From Spirochaetaceae bacterium (lineage in GTDB: Bacteria; Spirochaetota; Spirochaetia; Treponematales; Rectinemataceae): a stretch of DNA of 44,060 nucleotides. The stretch spans positions 1 through 44,060 of the forward strand of contig JANXYO010000082.1 of NCBI GenBank assembly GCA_025356015.1, written 5' to 3'. Position numbers and translations under genes: made by a program. This document shows, piece by piece, positions 7,169 to 14,955 of this stretch (its first letter is position 1; each line of letters starts with the position of its first letter). Under the pieces are notes generated by a model. That model was given only the letters and a program-made list of their open reading frames with translations, was not told the origin of the DNA and did not search any database.

Positions 7169-10100
7169 TTAAGAGCTCAGGTCCCCGGGACTGCCCGTCC
7201 CGGTCCCGGCCCCCATCGGGGCGGCAAACCTTGCAGACAGGGCGCGAAGCTCGGTTTCAAGCTGGGCGAGCTCGCGGTCGAAACCCTCGAGGCCCTTCAA
7301 AAGATGGGCAAGGTCGGGGCTGCCGGCATTTCCCCTGGCCTCAGACATCAGGGTTTCGGCGGACTCGGCGAGGGCCAGGGCCCCGATCGCGCCAGAGCTG
7401 CCTTTGAGCCTGTGCATGACCGAGCCAAAACCCTTCAGGTCGGCGGCGGCGAGGGCTTCCTTGGCCTGTCTTAGCTGGGGGCGGGCCTGGGCCATGAACA
7501 GGCCGATGATCTCGGCCCCGACCTCATGGGCGTCCTCGTAGGCCGAGACGAATTCCTCCGGATCAAAGCCCCCCGCCGTCGTCCTGCCTGTCTCGGGCAG
7601 GAGCTTGGCAAGCACGTCCTGGAGACCCTGGGTAGTGAGCGGCTTCGCGACATAGCCGGCCATGCCGGCGGCCAGACAGCGGTCCCTGTCCTCGGCCTGG
7701 GTCCTCGCGGTCACGGCGACGATGGGGACTCCCGGCTCGAGTGCGCCCATCGCGGGATCCCTGATGCGCGCGGTAGTCTCGAAGCCGTCCATGCCCGGCA
7801 TCATGTAGTCCATGAGCACGAGGTCGAAGCGGCGGCGACCCAGTTCGGCGATGGCGGCATGGCCCGACTCGGCCTCGACCGCCTCTCCTCCGAGCTCCTC
7901 GACGAGGCGTGAGGCGACCCGGCGGTTCACCGGGTCGTCATCGACGACGAGCACGGAGACCCCGGGTATCCTGAGCTGCGAGGGAGGGGAGAGGTCAGCC
8001 GCCGAGGCCGCCACCGCCAGCTTCATCTCCAGGGCGAAGCCGAAGGTCGAGCCCGCGCCTGGGGAGCTCTGGACCTCGAGTCTCCCGCCCATGAGCTCCA
8101 CGTACTGCCTTGATATTGAGAGGCCGAGACCGGTTCCCCCGTAGCGCCGTGTGGTTGACTGGTCCTCCTGGGTGAAGGGGGCGAAAAGGCCGGGGATGTG
8201 GTCGGCCTGGATTCCCACTCCTGTATCGACGACCCTGAAACGGACAGCGACCGAGTCCTGGAGGCCGGCCTCTGCCTGTGCCCCTGTCCTGGTCTCGGTC
8301 CTGTCGCGCTCGACGAGGATCCGCACGTTTCCGCAGTCGGTGAACTTCACCGCATTGCCGACGAGGTTCGAGAGGACCTGGCCGAGGCGAAGGGGATCGC
8401 CCCTGAGCCATCGGGGGACATCGGCGGCGATCGAGGTCTCGAGGGCGATGGACTTGGCCGCTGCCGCGTAGGCGAAGGATGCGCGGACCGAGTTGACCAC
8501 AGCGTCAAGGTCGAGGACGGTGTCCTCAAGTTCGACGCGGCCCGCCTCGAGCTTCGAGAAGTCCAGGATGTCGTTGATTATTCGAAGGAGGGTCGCCCCG
8601 CTTGAGCGTATGGTTTCGACCAACTCGTTCTGGTTCGCGTCGAGGCCCGAGCGCGAGAGGAGCTCGGCGATCCCGATCACACCGCTCATCGGGGTCCTGA
8701 TCTCGTGGGTCATGGTGGCGATGAACTCGCTCTTCGCGCGGTTGGCGCTTTCGGCCTCGGCGGCGAGCCTGCTTGATTCCCTGCCCGCCCCCTCGAGGGC
8801 GACCTGGACCCGGGTCAGCTCCTTCACCTTCAGGGCGAGGGCGTGGCTCGAGCGCATCTTCGCGACGCCGTATCCCGCGAAAGCGATGGCGATGAGGTAG
8901 AGGATGATGGCGGGGAGGCTCAGGAGGGGAGAGATCGCCACATTGAAGGGGAAGGAGGCGCCCTTCTCGTTCCAGAGCCCGTCGTTGTTCGCGGCCTTGA
9001 CCCGGAAAAGATAGGAGCCGCCGGGGAGGTTCGTGTAGGTGGCGAAATTGCGGGAGGAGTAGGTCCAGTCCTTGTCGAAGCCCTCGAGCTTCCATGCGAA
9101 CTGGCCTGCGATCGGATCGCGGAAGTCGAGGGCGGCGAAGAATATCTCGATCGAGTTCTCCCAGGTGGCGAGCTTTATGGGGACGGCCGGCGCCTCCGCC
9201 GTCGGGACAGAGTAGCGCACCCGGTTCGCGGCACGCAGCTCGGTCACAAACACTGGCGGCACGTGGCGGTTGGTCTCGTACTTCAGGGGATCAAACTTCG
9301 CGACCATCCCCACCGAGCCGAAATACAGCTCGCCGTTCGGGCCCGCGCATGAGCCGGCGTTGAAGGATGCATTCGCGAGCTCCTTGAAGAGGGTGACGCG
9401 CTTGATGGTGCCGGCCTCGCGGTCGTACAGGGCAATCCCTGTCTGGGTCACGATCCAGAGGTCGCTCGAGCGGTCCTCGAGGATGCTGTAGGCTATGTTG
9501 TTTGGCAGGCCGTCCTTGCGCATGTAATGGCTGAAGCCGTCGGTCTCGCTGTGGTAGCGGTTGAGGCCCCCTCCCCTGGTCGTGATCCAGAGCACGCCCT
9601 TCGAATCCACGAGGAGGCGCTGGACGGCGTTGCTCGAGATCCCGTCCTGCCTCTCGGGAGTGTAGTAGTAGCGGATGAAATGCCCGTTCTCGAAACGGTC
9701 AAGTCCGTTGTTCGTGCCCACCCAGAGCCTTCCCTTTGTGTCAAAGGTGAGGTCGTTGACCAGGTTGTCCGATATGGACTGGGAGTCCTTCGGGTCAAAG
9801 CGGTAGTGGGTGAACTTGCCGGTCGAGCGATCCCAGTAGTCGAGGCCGTCGGTGTAGGTGCCAATCCAGAAATTTCCGGAAGCGTCTTCCTTGAGGCAGT
9901 AAACGATATTGGAGGCGAGGCTGTCGGGGTCCCCTTCGCTGTGCTTCCAGGTCCTGAAGCTGCCGCTCGCGCGATCGAAAAGGGAGAGGCCGTCGTTCGT
10001 CGCGATCCACAGCTCTCCCTTGGAATCCTCGTAGATGTAGTTGCAGGTGTCGTCGGCGATGCTGGTGGGGTCGCTCGGCGAGTGCCGGAAATGCCTCCAC

Positions 10101-11347
10101 TTGCCCGTCGTCTGGTTGAGCATGTGGATACCGTTGCTGTAGACCGAGGCCCAGAGATTGCCAAGCGAGTCGACGCGGGCCGAGATGACCTTGCCGTTCG
10201 GCAGGGCGCCCGGATCGCCCGAGTCGGCCACATAGGCCACGAAGCTCCGCCGGGTGCGGTCGAGCCGGGCCAGGCCCCCGCCGTTCGTGCCGACCCAGAG
10301 TTCGCCCGAGGCGTCCTGGAGCATCGCGTAGACGACGTCGCTGGGGAGGGTGCCCGCGGCCTTCGAGTTGCGGTAGGAGGAGATCGAGAGGCTCGCCTCA
10401 TCGAGGATGTGGAGGCCGCCGCCCCAGGTCCCGACGCGGATGCTGCCCGCCTCCTGGGTGTTCACAGCGTAGATCCGGTTGTCTGGCATGGGGAAGACGG
10501 TGGAGGTCCCGTCCCGGGGCGAGAAGCGCACGAGGCCCGTGCCCCAGGCGCCAAGCCAGAGGAAGCCATTGGCATCCTCGGCGATGGTCTGGAGCGAGAG
10601 CGAGGGAGGGACGCCGGGGCCGGTCGTCCCCGCGTCCTGCTTTCCCCTGACCACGCGGTTGTCGAACCGGTCCTGCTCGTAGTCATAGGAGGCCAGGCCC
10701 CCTCCCGTCGTCCCTACCCAAATCCTGCCCTTGGAGTCCTTGAACAGTGAGCGGATGGTGTTGTTCGGGATCGAATGGGGTTCGGAGGGATTGTTGAAAT
10801 AGCGCTGGAAGGTCCCTGTCTTCTCGTCGAGGCGGTTGAGGCCGTTGAGGGTGCCCACCCAGAGCGAACCCCGGGCGTCGCGGGCGATCGCGATCACGAG
10901 GTCGTTCGAGAGGCTGTCGCTCCTTTCGGCCGAGTAGCGGAAGTGGGAGAAGCGATTGGTGCTGGTGTCGAGGCGGTTGAGGCCATTGTAGGTCCCGATC
11001 CACAGGGTGTCGTTCGTATCGAGGAAGAGGGTCTGGACGAGGTCGCCCGAGATGCTGTTCTCGTCGAAGGGTTCGTTTTCGTAGGTTTTAAAGCCCGTGC
11101 CGTCATAGCGAGCGAGGCCACCCTGGGTCGAGACCCATATGAAGCCCTTCGAGTCCTGGACGATTCCCGATACCGAGGCGTTCGGAAGCCCATCCTTGAT
11201 CGAAAGGACGGCGAAGGCCGCCTTGTCGTCGGCGCCCTGCTCTGATGCCTGGGGGAGGGCTCCGGCGGGAAGGGCGCAAAACAAGATGACGGCGGCGAGC
11301 GAGGCGCGCGCGATCGGGCGGTGCCGGGATTGGCTGGGAAGGGGCAA
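7169..11347 (-). CDS. Two-propeller hybrid sensor histidine kinase (Reg_prop-Y_Y_Y-HisKA-HATPase-REC-Hpt)
   Basis: A 1392-residue one-protein phosphorelay. A signal or anchor segment (about 12-33) is followed by 14 propeller blades, each marked by a W-[VIL]-x-T-like strand end (e.g. residues 71, 116, 163, 210, 351, 447, 494, 542, 587, 631). That suggests two seven-bladed periplasmic propellers. Next come a Y_Y_Y domain (about 725-805), one membrane helix (about 808-828), HisKA with His881 (THEIRTP), HATPase with NAVKF, DTGVG and GGTGLGL, a receiver with Asp1180, and an Hpt domain with His1312 (HRLKGSSG). It resembles the Bacteroides HTCS sugar sensors but ends in Hpt rather than an AraC output, so a separate response regulator is expected. 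The start codon is TTG with GGAGG five bases upstream. Confidence 0.93.
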   Translation of the reverse strand: MPLPSQSRHRPIARASLAAVILFCALPAGALPQASEQGADDKAAFAVLSIKDGLPNASVSGIVQDSKGFIWVSTQGGLARYDGTGFKTYENEPFDENSISGDLVQTLFLDTNDTLWIGTYNGLNRLDTSTNRFSHFRYSAERSDSLSNDLVIAIARDARGSLWVGTLNGLNRLDEKTGTFQRYFNNPSEPHSIPNNTIRSLFKDSKGRIWVGTTGGGLASYDYEQDRFDNRVVRGKQDAGTTGPGVPPSLSLQTIAEDANGFLWLGAWGTGLVRFSPRDGTSTVFPMPDNRIYAVNTQEAGSIRVGTWGGGLHILDEASLSISSYRNSKAAGTLPSDVVYAMLQDASGELWVGTNGGGLARLDRTRRSFVAYVADSGDPGALPNGKVISARVDSLGNLWASVYSNGIHMLNQTTGKWRHFRHSPSDPTSIADDTCNYIYEDSKGELWIATNDGLSLFDRASGSFRTWKHSEGDPDSLASNIVYCLKEDASGNFWIGTYTDGLDYWDRSTGKFTHYRFDPKDSQSISDNLVNDLTFDTKGRLWVGTNNGLDRFENGHFIRYYYTPERQDGISSNAVQRLLVDSKGVLWITTRGGGLNRYHSETDGFSHYMRKDGLPNNIAYSILEDRSSDLWIVTQTGIALYDREAGTIKRVTLFKELANASFNAGSCAGPNGELYFGSVGMVAKFDPLKYETNRHVPPVFVTELRAANRVRYSVPTAEAPAVPIKLATWENSIEIFFAALDFRDPIAGQFAWKLEGFDKDWTYSSRNFATYTNLPGGSYLFRVKAANNDGLWNEKGASFPFNVAISPLLSLPAIILYLIAIAFAGYGVAKMRSSHALALKVKELTRVQVALEGAGRESSRLAAEAESANRAKSEFIATMTHEIRTPMSGVIGIAELLSRSGLDANQNELVETIRSSGATLLRIINDILDFSKLEAGRVELEDTVLDLDAVVNSVRASFAYAAAAKSIALETSIAADVPRWLRGDPLRLGQVLSNLVGNAVKFTDCGNVRILVERDRTETRTGAQAEAGLQDSVAVRFRVVDTGVGIQADHIPGLFAPFTQEDQSTTRRYGGTGLGLSISRQYVELMGGRLEVQSSPGAGSTFGFALEMKLAVAASAADLSPPSQLRIPGVSVLVVDDDPVNRRVASRLVEELGGEAVEAESGHAAIAELGRRRFDLVLMDYMMPGMDGFETTARIRDPAMGALEPGVPIVAVTARTQAEDRDRCLAAGMAGYVAKPLTTQGLQDVLAKLLPETGRTTAGGFDPEEFVSAYEDAHEVGAEIIGLFMAQARPQLRQAKEALAAADLKGFGSVMHRLKGSSGAIGALALAESAETLMSEARGNAGSPDLAHLLKGLEGFDRELAQLETELRALSARFAAPMGAGTGTGSPGDLSS

Positions 11348-11470
11348 GTCGACCTCCAGAAGTATTGCAGAATCACTATAGACCCTTCATGCCAAACGTG
11401 GAAGCGGAAGCTCGCCAAAAACCTCCAAAACAACAGAAATCTTCATGTCGACCGGCTCAGTTGAGGCCGC

Positions 11471-11504
11471 TTGACCCGGGCCCGCGGCTGCGACTACATT
11501 GTAG
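11471..11504 (+). promoter_or_regulatory. pduL promoter with a palindrome over the -10 box
   Basis: TTGACC (11471-11476), 18-base spacer, TACATT (11495-11500). An 11-base palindrome CTACATTGTAG (11494-11504) covers the -10, as a repressor site would. The transcript would carry a leader of about 84 bases ending in a strong ribosome-binding site. The rest of the 243-base divergent region (11348-11590) shows no clear promoter for the minus-strand kinase. Confidence 0.45.
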
Positions 11505-11590
11505 CGACTCAACGACATTCGAAAGCCGCCCGAGCTTGGGAAATGCGGCCCCAATATCCCCCCGAAGTGCCCCCATACTAGGAGGAACCG

Positions 11591-12172
11591 ATGCCCGAGA
11601 CCCGTGTCATAGTGAACCTTTCCAATCGCCATATCCATGTCTCGAAGGAGGACCTCGCGGCCCTCTTCGGTGCGGGAGCCACGCTCACGAAGACCAAGGA
11701 TCTCATGCAGCCCGGGCAGTTCGCCTGTGATGAGTGCGTGACCATCAAGGGGCCCAAGGGCTCGATCGACAAGGTGAGGATCCTTGGACCCGAGCGCAAG
11801 GAAACCCAGTGCGAAATCCTCTCGAGCGATGTCTTCAAGCTCGGGGTTCCCGGCTGCCCCGTTCGCGAGTCGGGACAGCTCGCCGGCTCCTCCCCCTTCG
11901 AGATCATCGGTCCGGCAGGGACCGTCAAGAAGCAGCAGGGCCTCATCATCGCGAAGCGCCACATCCACTTCGACCCCGCGAGCGCGGCGCGCTTCGGTGT
12001 CGCGGACAAACAGCTCGTGAGCCTTCGCGTGGGCGAGGAGCGATCAGCCATCTTCGAGAACCTGGTCTGCCGTGTCCACGAGACCTATGCCCTCGAGTGC
12101 CACCTCGATTTCGACGAGGGCAACGCCGTGGGGATCGCATCGGGCGCCTTCGGCGAGGTGATGCGAAAATGA
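11591..12172 (+). CDS. pduL: Phosphate acyltransferase, PduL family
   Basis: Transfers acetyl or propionyl groups between CoA and phosphate; with acetate kinase it yields ATP from acyl-CoA in fermentation. The two internal-repeat zinc motifs are clear: NRHIHVS (His14, His16) and KRHIHFD (His124, His126), plus the C-terminal [10 protein letters not shown] histidine. At 193 residues there is no N-terminal encapsulation peptide of the microcompartment-targeted forms, and no shell genes are nearby, so it is probably the free PTA-replacing type. AGGAGG lies six bases before ATG 11591. Its stop overlaps the next start (ATGA). Confidence 0.9.
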   Translation: MPETRVIVNLSNRHIHVSKEDLAALFGAGATLTKTKDLMQPGQFACDECVTIKGPKGSIDKVRILGPERKETQCEILSSDVFKLGVPGCPVRESGQLAGSSPFEIIGPAGTVKKQQGLIIAKRHIHFDPASAARFGVADKQLVSLRVGEERSAIFENLVCRVHETYALECHLDFDEGNAVGIASGAFGEVMRK

Positions 12173-13245
12173 ACAAGGTCATCCTCAAGGCCCAGGACCT
12201 CGACGGCTACCTGACCGAGGGCGACAAGTCCAACCTGGAGCGCATGGACGCCCTCTACCGCCAGGCCATGGTGTCCTTCAACATCCTCGCGACCTCGGCC
12301 GCCCCCGGCGAGCTCAAGAAAGAGGAAAAGACCCTCGTCGAGCTCTACAACCGCATGGGCTCCCTCATGCAGGAGATCTGCCGCAACGAGCCGCGGATCC
12401 AGGTCTACTCCTTCGTGACCCCGCCCGAGAGCCACGGCGAGGCGAGCCGCCTCATCGCCAAGCTCCGCGACCTGAAGACGGGCCGGCAGGAGTTTGTCTA
12501 CTACACCCAGCGCGCCTTCGAGCTCCTGTTCAACCTCGCCTTCGGCGGTGCCCAGGGAGGGGCCGCTAGCCCGGACAAGAACTACCTCATCATCAAGACC
12601 CCGGTGAACGTCCCGGTCCAGAACTTCGCCGTCCACAAGATCCCCGATGTCGACGCCGCCATCGGGAACATTGTCATGTGCGTGATGCTCCGCGGAGCCC
12701 TCCTGCCCTCGATCATCATGTCGAAGGAGATCCAGGAATACTCCTCCATGGGCTATGTGACCCCTTTCGCCCTCTTCAAGATCAAGCGCGACGACACGAA
12801 GAGCGAGACGACGATGGAGTACATCCTCGACCTCGAGCGCTCCTACTTCCATCCCGAGGACCTCGACGGCAAGGACCTGGTCTTCGCCGACCCCATGAAC
12901 GCGACGGGCGGGAGCCTTGTCACGATCGTGAAGTACCTCCTCGAGAACGGGGTCAGGCCCAAGTCCGTGAAGTTCCTCAACGTGATCTCGGCCCTGAAGG
13001 GGGCCCTGCGCATCACTCGCGCGATCGAGAACGTCACGGTGCACACCCTGTGGATGGACCCCGTCCTCAACGACAGGGCCTACATCATGCCGGGCCTTGG
13101 CGACGCGGGCGACCGCATCAACGGCAAGGACGGGGAGGAGAATCCGAGGGACATCCTCCAGCTCATCGCCGACTATGGCACCAACGTCACCGGCCTCTAC
13201 CGCTCCCAGCTGCGCATCATCGAGGAGACCGTCCTCAGGCGCTGA
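12169..13245 (+). CDS. upp: Uracil phosphoribosyltransferase with N-terminal extension
   Basis: The C-terminal ~215 residues carry the features of uracil phosphoribosyltransferase (uracil + PRPP to UMP). The PRPP loop is [11 protein letters not shown] (239-249) and the uracil-binding segment is [12 protein letters not shown] (305-316), the latter nearly identical to classical Upp. The first ~140 residues, rich in charged and predicted helical sequence, have no counterpart in the 208-residue classical enzyme and I do not recognise them. ATG 12169 overlaps the pduL stop by four bases, with GAGGTG upstream. The partnership with pduL is unusual; the link may be metabolic (UMP salvage and acyl-phosphate) or simply transcriptional. 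Confidence 0.78.
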   Translation: MNKVILKAQDLDGYLTEGDKSNLERMDALYRQAMVSFNILATSAAPGELKKEEKTLVELYNRMGSLMQEICRNEPRIQVYSFVTPPESHGEASRLIAKLRDLKTGRQEFVYYTQRAFELLFNLAFGGAQGGAASPDKNYLIIKTPVNVPVQNFAVHKIPDVDAAIGNIVMCVMLRGALLPSIIMSKEIQEYSSMGYVTPFALFKIKRDDTKSETTMEYILDLERSYFHPEDLDGKDLVFADPMNATGGSLVTIVKYLLENGVRPKSVKFLNVISALKGALRITRAIENVTVHTLWMDPVLNDRAYIMPGLGDAGDRINGKDGEENPRDILQLIADYGTNVTGLYRSQLRIIEETVLRR

Positions 13246-13272
13246 CGAGCCGCCGGATTGCAGGCGAAGAGG

Positions 13273-13309
13273 AACCACGGAGGCACGGAGACTCTGTGTC
13301 TCCGTGGTT
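13273..13309. repeat. 37-base near-perfect palindrome between convergent genes
   Basis: Arms 13273-13290 and 13292-13309 are built from CCACGGAG/CACGGAG units and their complement, with only two or three mismatches. It lies between the stops of the convergent genes upp and the flavodoxin gene. It has no U-tract but could still form a strong hairpin in either transcript. The CACGGAG unit resembles dispersed palindromic repeats seen in many environmental genomes (from memory, not checked). Confidence 0.7.
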
Positions 13310-13324
13310 GCCTTCTATTGGTCC

Positions 13325-14125
13325 CTATCTCAGCAGCACATCGCCCAGGCTGACTTCCCCGTTGTGGCGTCCGGCGGGCGCGGCGCTCCCCTTCATGGAG
13401 ATGGCGTGCTTCGAGCACCAGGTCGAGCAGGAGCCGCAGAAGTCGCAGTCGTGCTTCCACGAGGGGCGGCTCCCGGCCATGACGAGGTTCTCTCTCGGGC
13501 AGACCCGGACGCAGATTCCGCAGCCGTCGCAGCTTTCGGCCACCTGATAGCCCGCGTCGAGGCCGGGGAACTGGGCCGAGGCCATGCGGTTGAGGAAATT
13601 CCCGACTAGGGTTCCGGCCAGGGCGCTCCTCTCGGGTCTTGACCGCTTGCCAGTCTTCACAGCCTCGATGATCTCCTGCAGGCGCTCGGCCTCGGTCGCA
13701 GGCAGCTTGCCAGAGAGCTTACGCACCAGCTCTATCATCTTCGCCTGGCTGCCCTTGGGATCCCCCGCGTCGAAGTAGCCGGGTGAGCGGACGACGAAAC
13801 CCGCGTGGAGATCGCCACCCGAGGCCCGAAGGAGCTTTCGAATGCGGGGCAGGGTGCCGGCCGGTGTCCCTCCGCAGCTCGCGACCGCGAAGACATACTT
13901 CAGCGCCGAGCTCTCGAGCCGGGCCACGAATTCCCCGACCGTGCGGGGCGCTCCCCATGCGTAGACCGGGAAGACCATGCCCACGCGCTCGGCGTCGGGT
14001 CTGAATTCGGCGGAACGGAAGCCAGCCATGGGCCTAAGCTCCGCATCCCCGAGACCTTGAGCGATTTTTCTGGCGAGGGCGATGGAATTCCCCGTCGCCG
14101 AATAGTAGTAGATCGCCGTCCTCAT
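13325..14125 (-). CDS. EFR1-type flavodoxin/ferredoxin protein
   Basis: A 266-residue fusion of a flavodoxin-like domain (YYYSATGNS phosphate loop near the N-terminus, FPVYAWGAP, ASCGGTP) and a C-terminal pair of 4Fe-4S clusters (CDGCGICVRVCP and CDFCGSCSTWCSKHAI). Proteins of this make-up are named EFR1-family ferrodoxins and are thought to shuttle electrons in anaerobes; the partner enzymes are unknown. The start ATG 14125 has GGAGG eight bases upstream; the longer open frame upstream has no family similarity. It lies 122 bases downstream of padR on the same strand and may be under PadR control. Confidence 0.85.
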   Translation of the reverse strand: MRTAIYYYSATGNSIALARKIAQGLGDAELRPMAGFRSAEFRPDAERVGMVFPVYAWGAPRTVGEFVARLESSALKYVFAVASCGGTPAGTLPRIRKLLRASGGDLHAGFVVRSPGYFDAGDPKGSQAKMIELVRKLSGKLPATEAERLQEIIEAVKTGKRSRPERSALAGTLVGNFLNRMASAQFPGLDAGYQVAESCDGCGICVRVCPRENLVMAGSRPSWKHDCDFCGSCSTWCSKHAISMKGSAAPAGRHNGEVSLGDVLLR

Positions 14126-14197
14126 TCTGGAAACCTCCACAACGGTATTTCGCTTCACCGGATCGGCCCCGTGCCGGCGCCGTCCCAGAACGACAGA

Positions 14198-14236
14198 AGA
14201 AAACGCGAGGCGGGAGCCTGCTTTTGGGAGCCCGCC
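14198..14236 (-). terminator. Possible hairpin attenuator/terminator after padR
   Basis: GGCGGG (14209-14214) pairs with CCCGCC (14231-14236); on the minus strand a T-rich stretch follows (complement of 14198-14203). The stem is short and interrupted, so this may end only part of the padR transcripts before the flavodoxin gene. Confidence 0.3.
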
Positions 14237-14247
14237 TTTTGGAGCCT

Positions 14248-14823
14248 TTAGGAGCCCGGTCCAGCCTCGAGCTTGGCAAGGCACTCCTCGGCCCAAAGGA
14301 TCTGGGCTTCCGAGACCAGGACAGCCCTCCTGCGGATGAAATCGCAGTAGGGGTCCTCGCGGCAGATCTGGTCTGCCCTCGCCATGACCTGATCGCCGGG
14401 GAAGCGCTCGGCCAGATTGGTGTATTTCTCGGCGCCCTTCCTGAGCCCTCGCATATGCTCGATATAGCGCCTGAACTCCTCTTTCATCAGCTCTTTGTCG
14501 GTTCCCGACCCGAAGAAGATCCTCAGGGAGAACTCGTCACGCTTGGGCGTTGCGAAGGAGTCGGGGATGGTCGTCGCCCACTTCTCGAAGGCGAGCCGGC
14601 CAGCCTCGGTCACCTGGTAGAGCCTCTTGCTCGGGCGGTCGCGCTGGGGCTCGATCGTCGAGCAGAGGAGACCCTTCTTTTCCAGTGATTCGAGCTCGCG
14701 GTAGATCTGGCTCAGCTCGGCCTGCCAGACGAAGTTGATCGCCTCGTCGAAGAGAGCCTTGATGGCGTAGCCGTTGATGGGCGAGCCGCGGAGCAGTCCG
14801 AGAAGGGCGTAGCTGAGCGACAC
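14248..14823 (-). CDS. PadR-family transcriptional regulator
   Basis: A 191-residue PadR protein. The N-terminal winged helix starts VSLSYALLGLL, continues with GYAIKALFDE and the recognition region SQIYRELESLEKKGLL, then the wing with RPSKRLYQVTEAGRLAFEKW. A long C-terminal helical dimerisation domain (VirR_like/PadR C) follows. PadR proteins are usually repressors released by small aromatic or other ligands. The start is GTG 14823 with GGAGG five bases upstream. An inverted repeat of two CAACATGTTG sites lies across its own -35/-10 region, so it should be autorepressed. The adjacent flavodoxin gene is a probable second target. Confidence 0.92.
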   Translation of the reverse strand: MSLSYALLGLLRGSPINGYAIKALFDEAINFVWQAELSQIYRELESLEKKGLLCSTIEPQRDRPSKRLYQVTEAGRLAFEKWATTIPDSFATPKRDEFSLRIFFGSGTDKELMKEEFRRYIEHMRGLRKGAEKYTNLAERFPGDQVMARADQICREDPYCDFIRRRAVLVSEAQILWAEECLAKLEAGPGS

Positions 14824-14845
14824 GAGTGCCTCCTATCCGACGAAG

Positions 14846-14885
14846 ATAATATCCAACATGTTGAGTATTAGTCAACATGTTGGAT
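14846..14885 (-). promoter_or_regulatory. padR promoter with PadR operator
   Basis: On the minus strand: TTGACT (14875-14870), 18-base spacer, TATTAT (14851-14846). Two arms, 14851-14864 and 14872-14885, form a perfect 14-bp inverted repeat, and each holds the palindrome CAACATGTTG (14854-14863 and 14873-14882), centres 19 bp apart. One site covers the -35, the other fills the spacer. The ATGT/ACAT core is the known PadR recognition theme. Confidence 0.8.
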
Positions 14886-14920
14886 AGCTGCGGTTTTTCT
14901 GCTCATGAACGGACCGGCCG

Positions 14921-14949
14921 TTGATTCCTTCCCCCGGCTGTGACAAGAT
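14921..14949 (+). promoter_or_regulatory. Promoter of TPR lipoprotein gene (predicted leaderless start)
   Basis: TTGATT (14921-14926), 17-base spacer, CAAGAT (14944-14949), then six bases to ATG 14956. The -10 match is only 3 of 6. No Shine-Dalgarno sequence precedes the start. Confidence 0.35.
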
Positions 14950-14955
14950 GCCCGC

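Noticed and set aside
11591-12172. PduL as evidence of a bacterial microcompartment
   Set aside because: There is no encapsulation peptide and no shell or diol dehydratase gene nearby.
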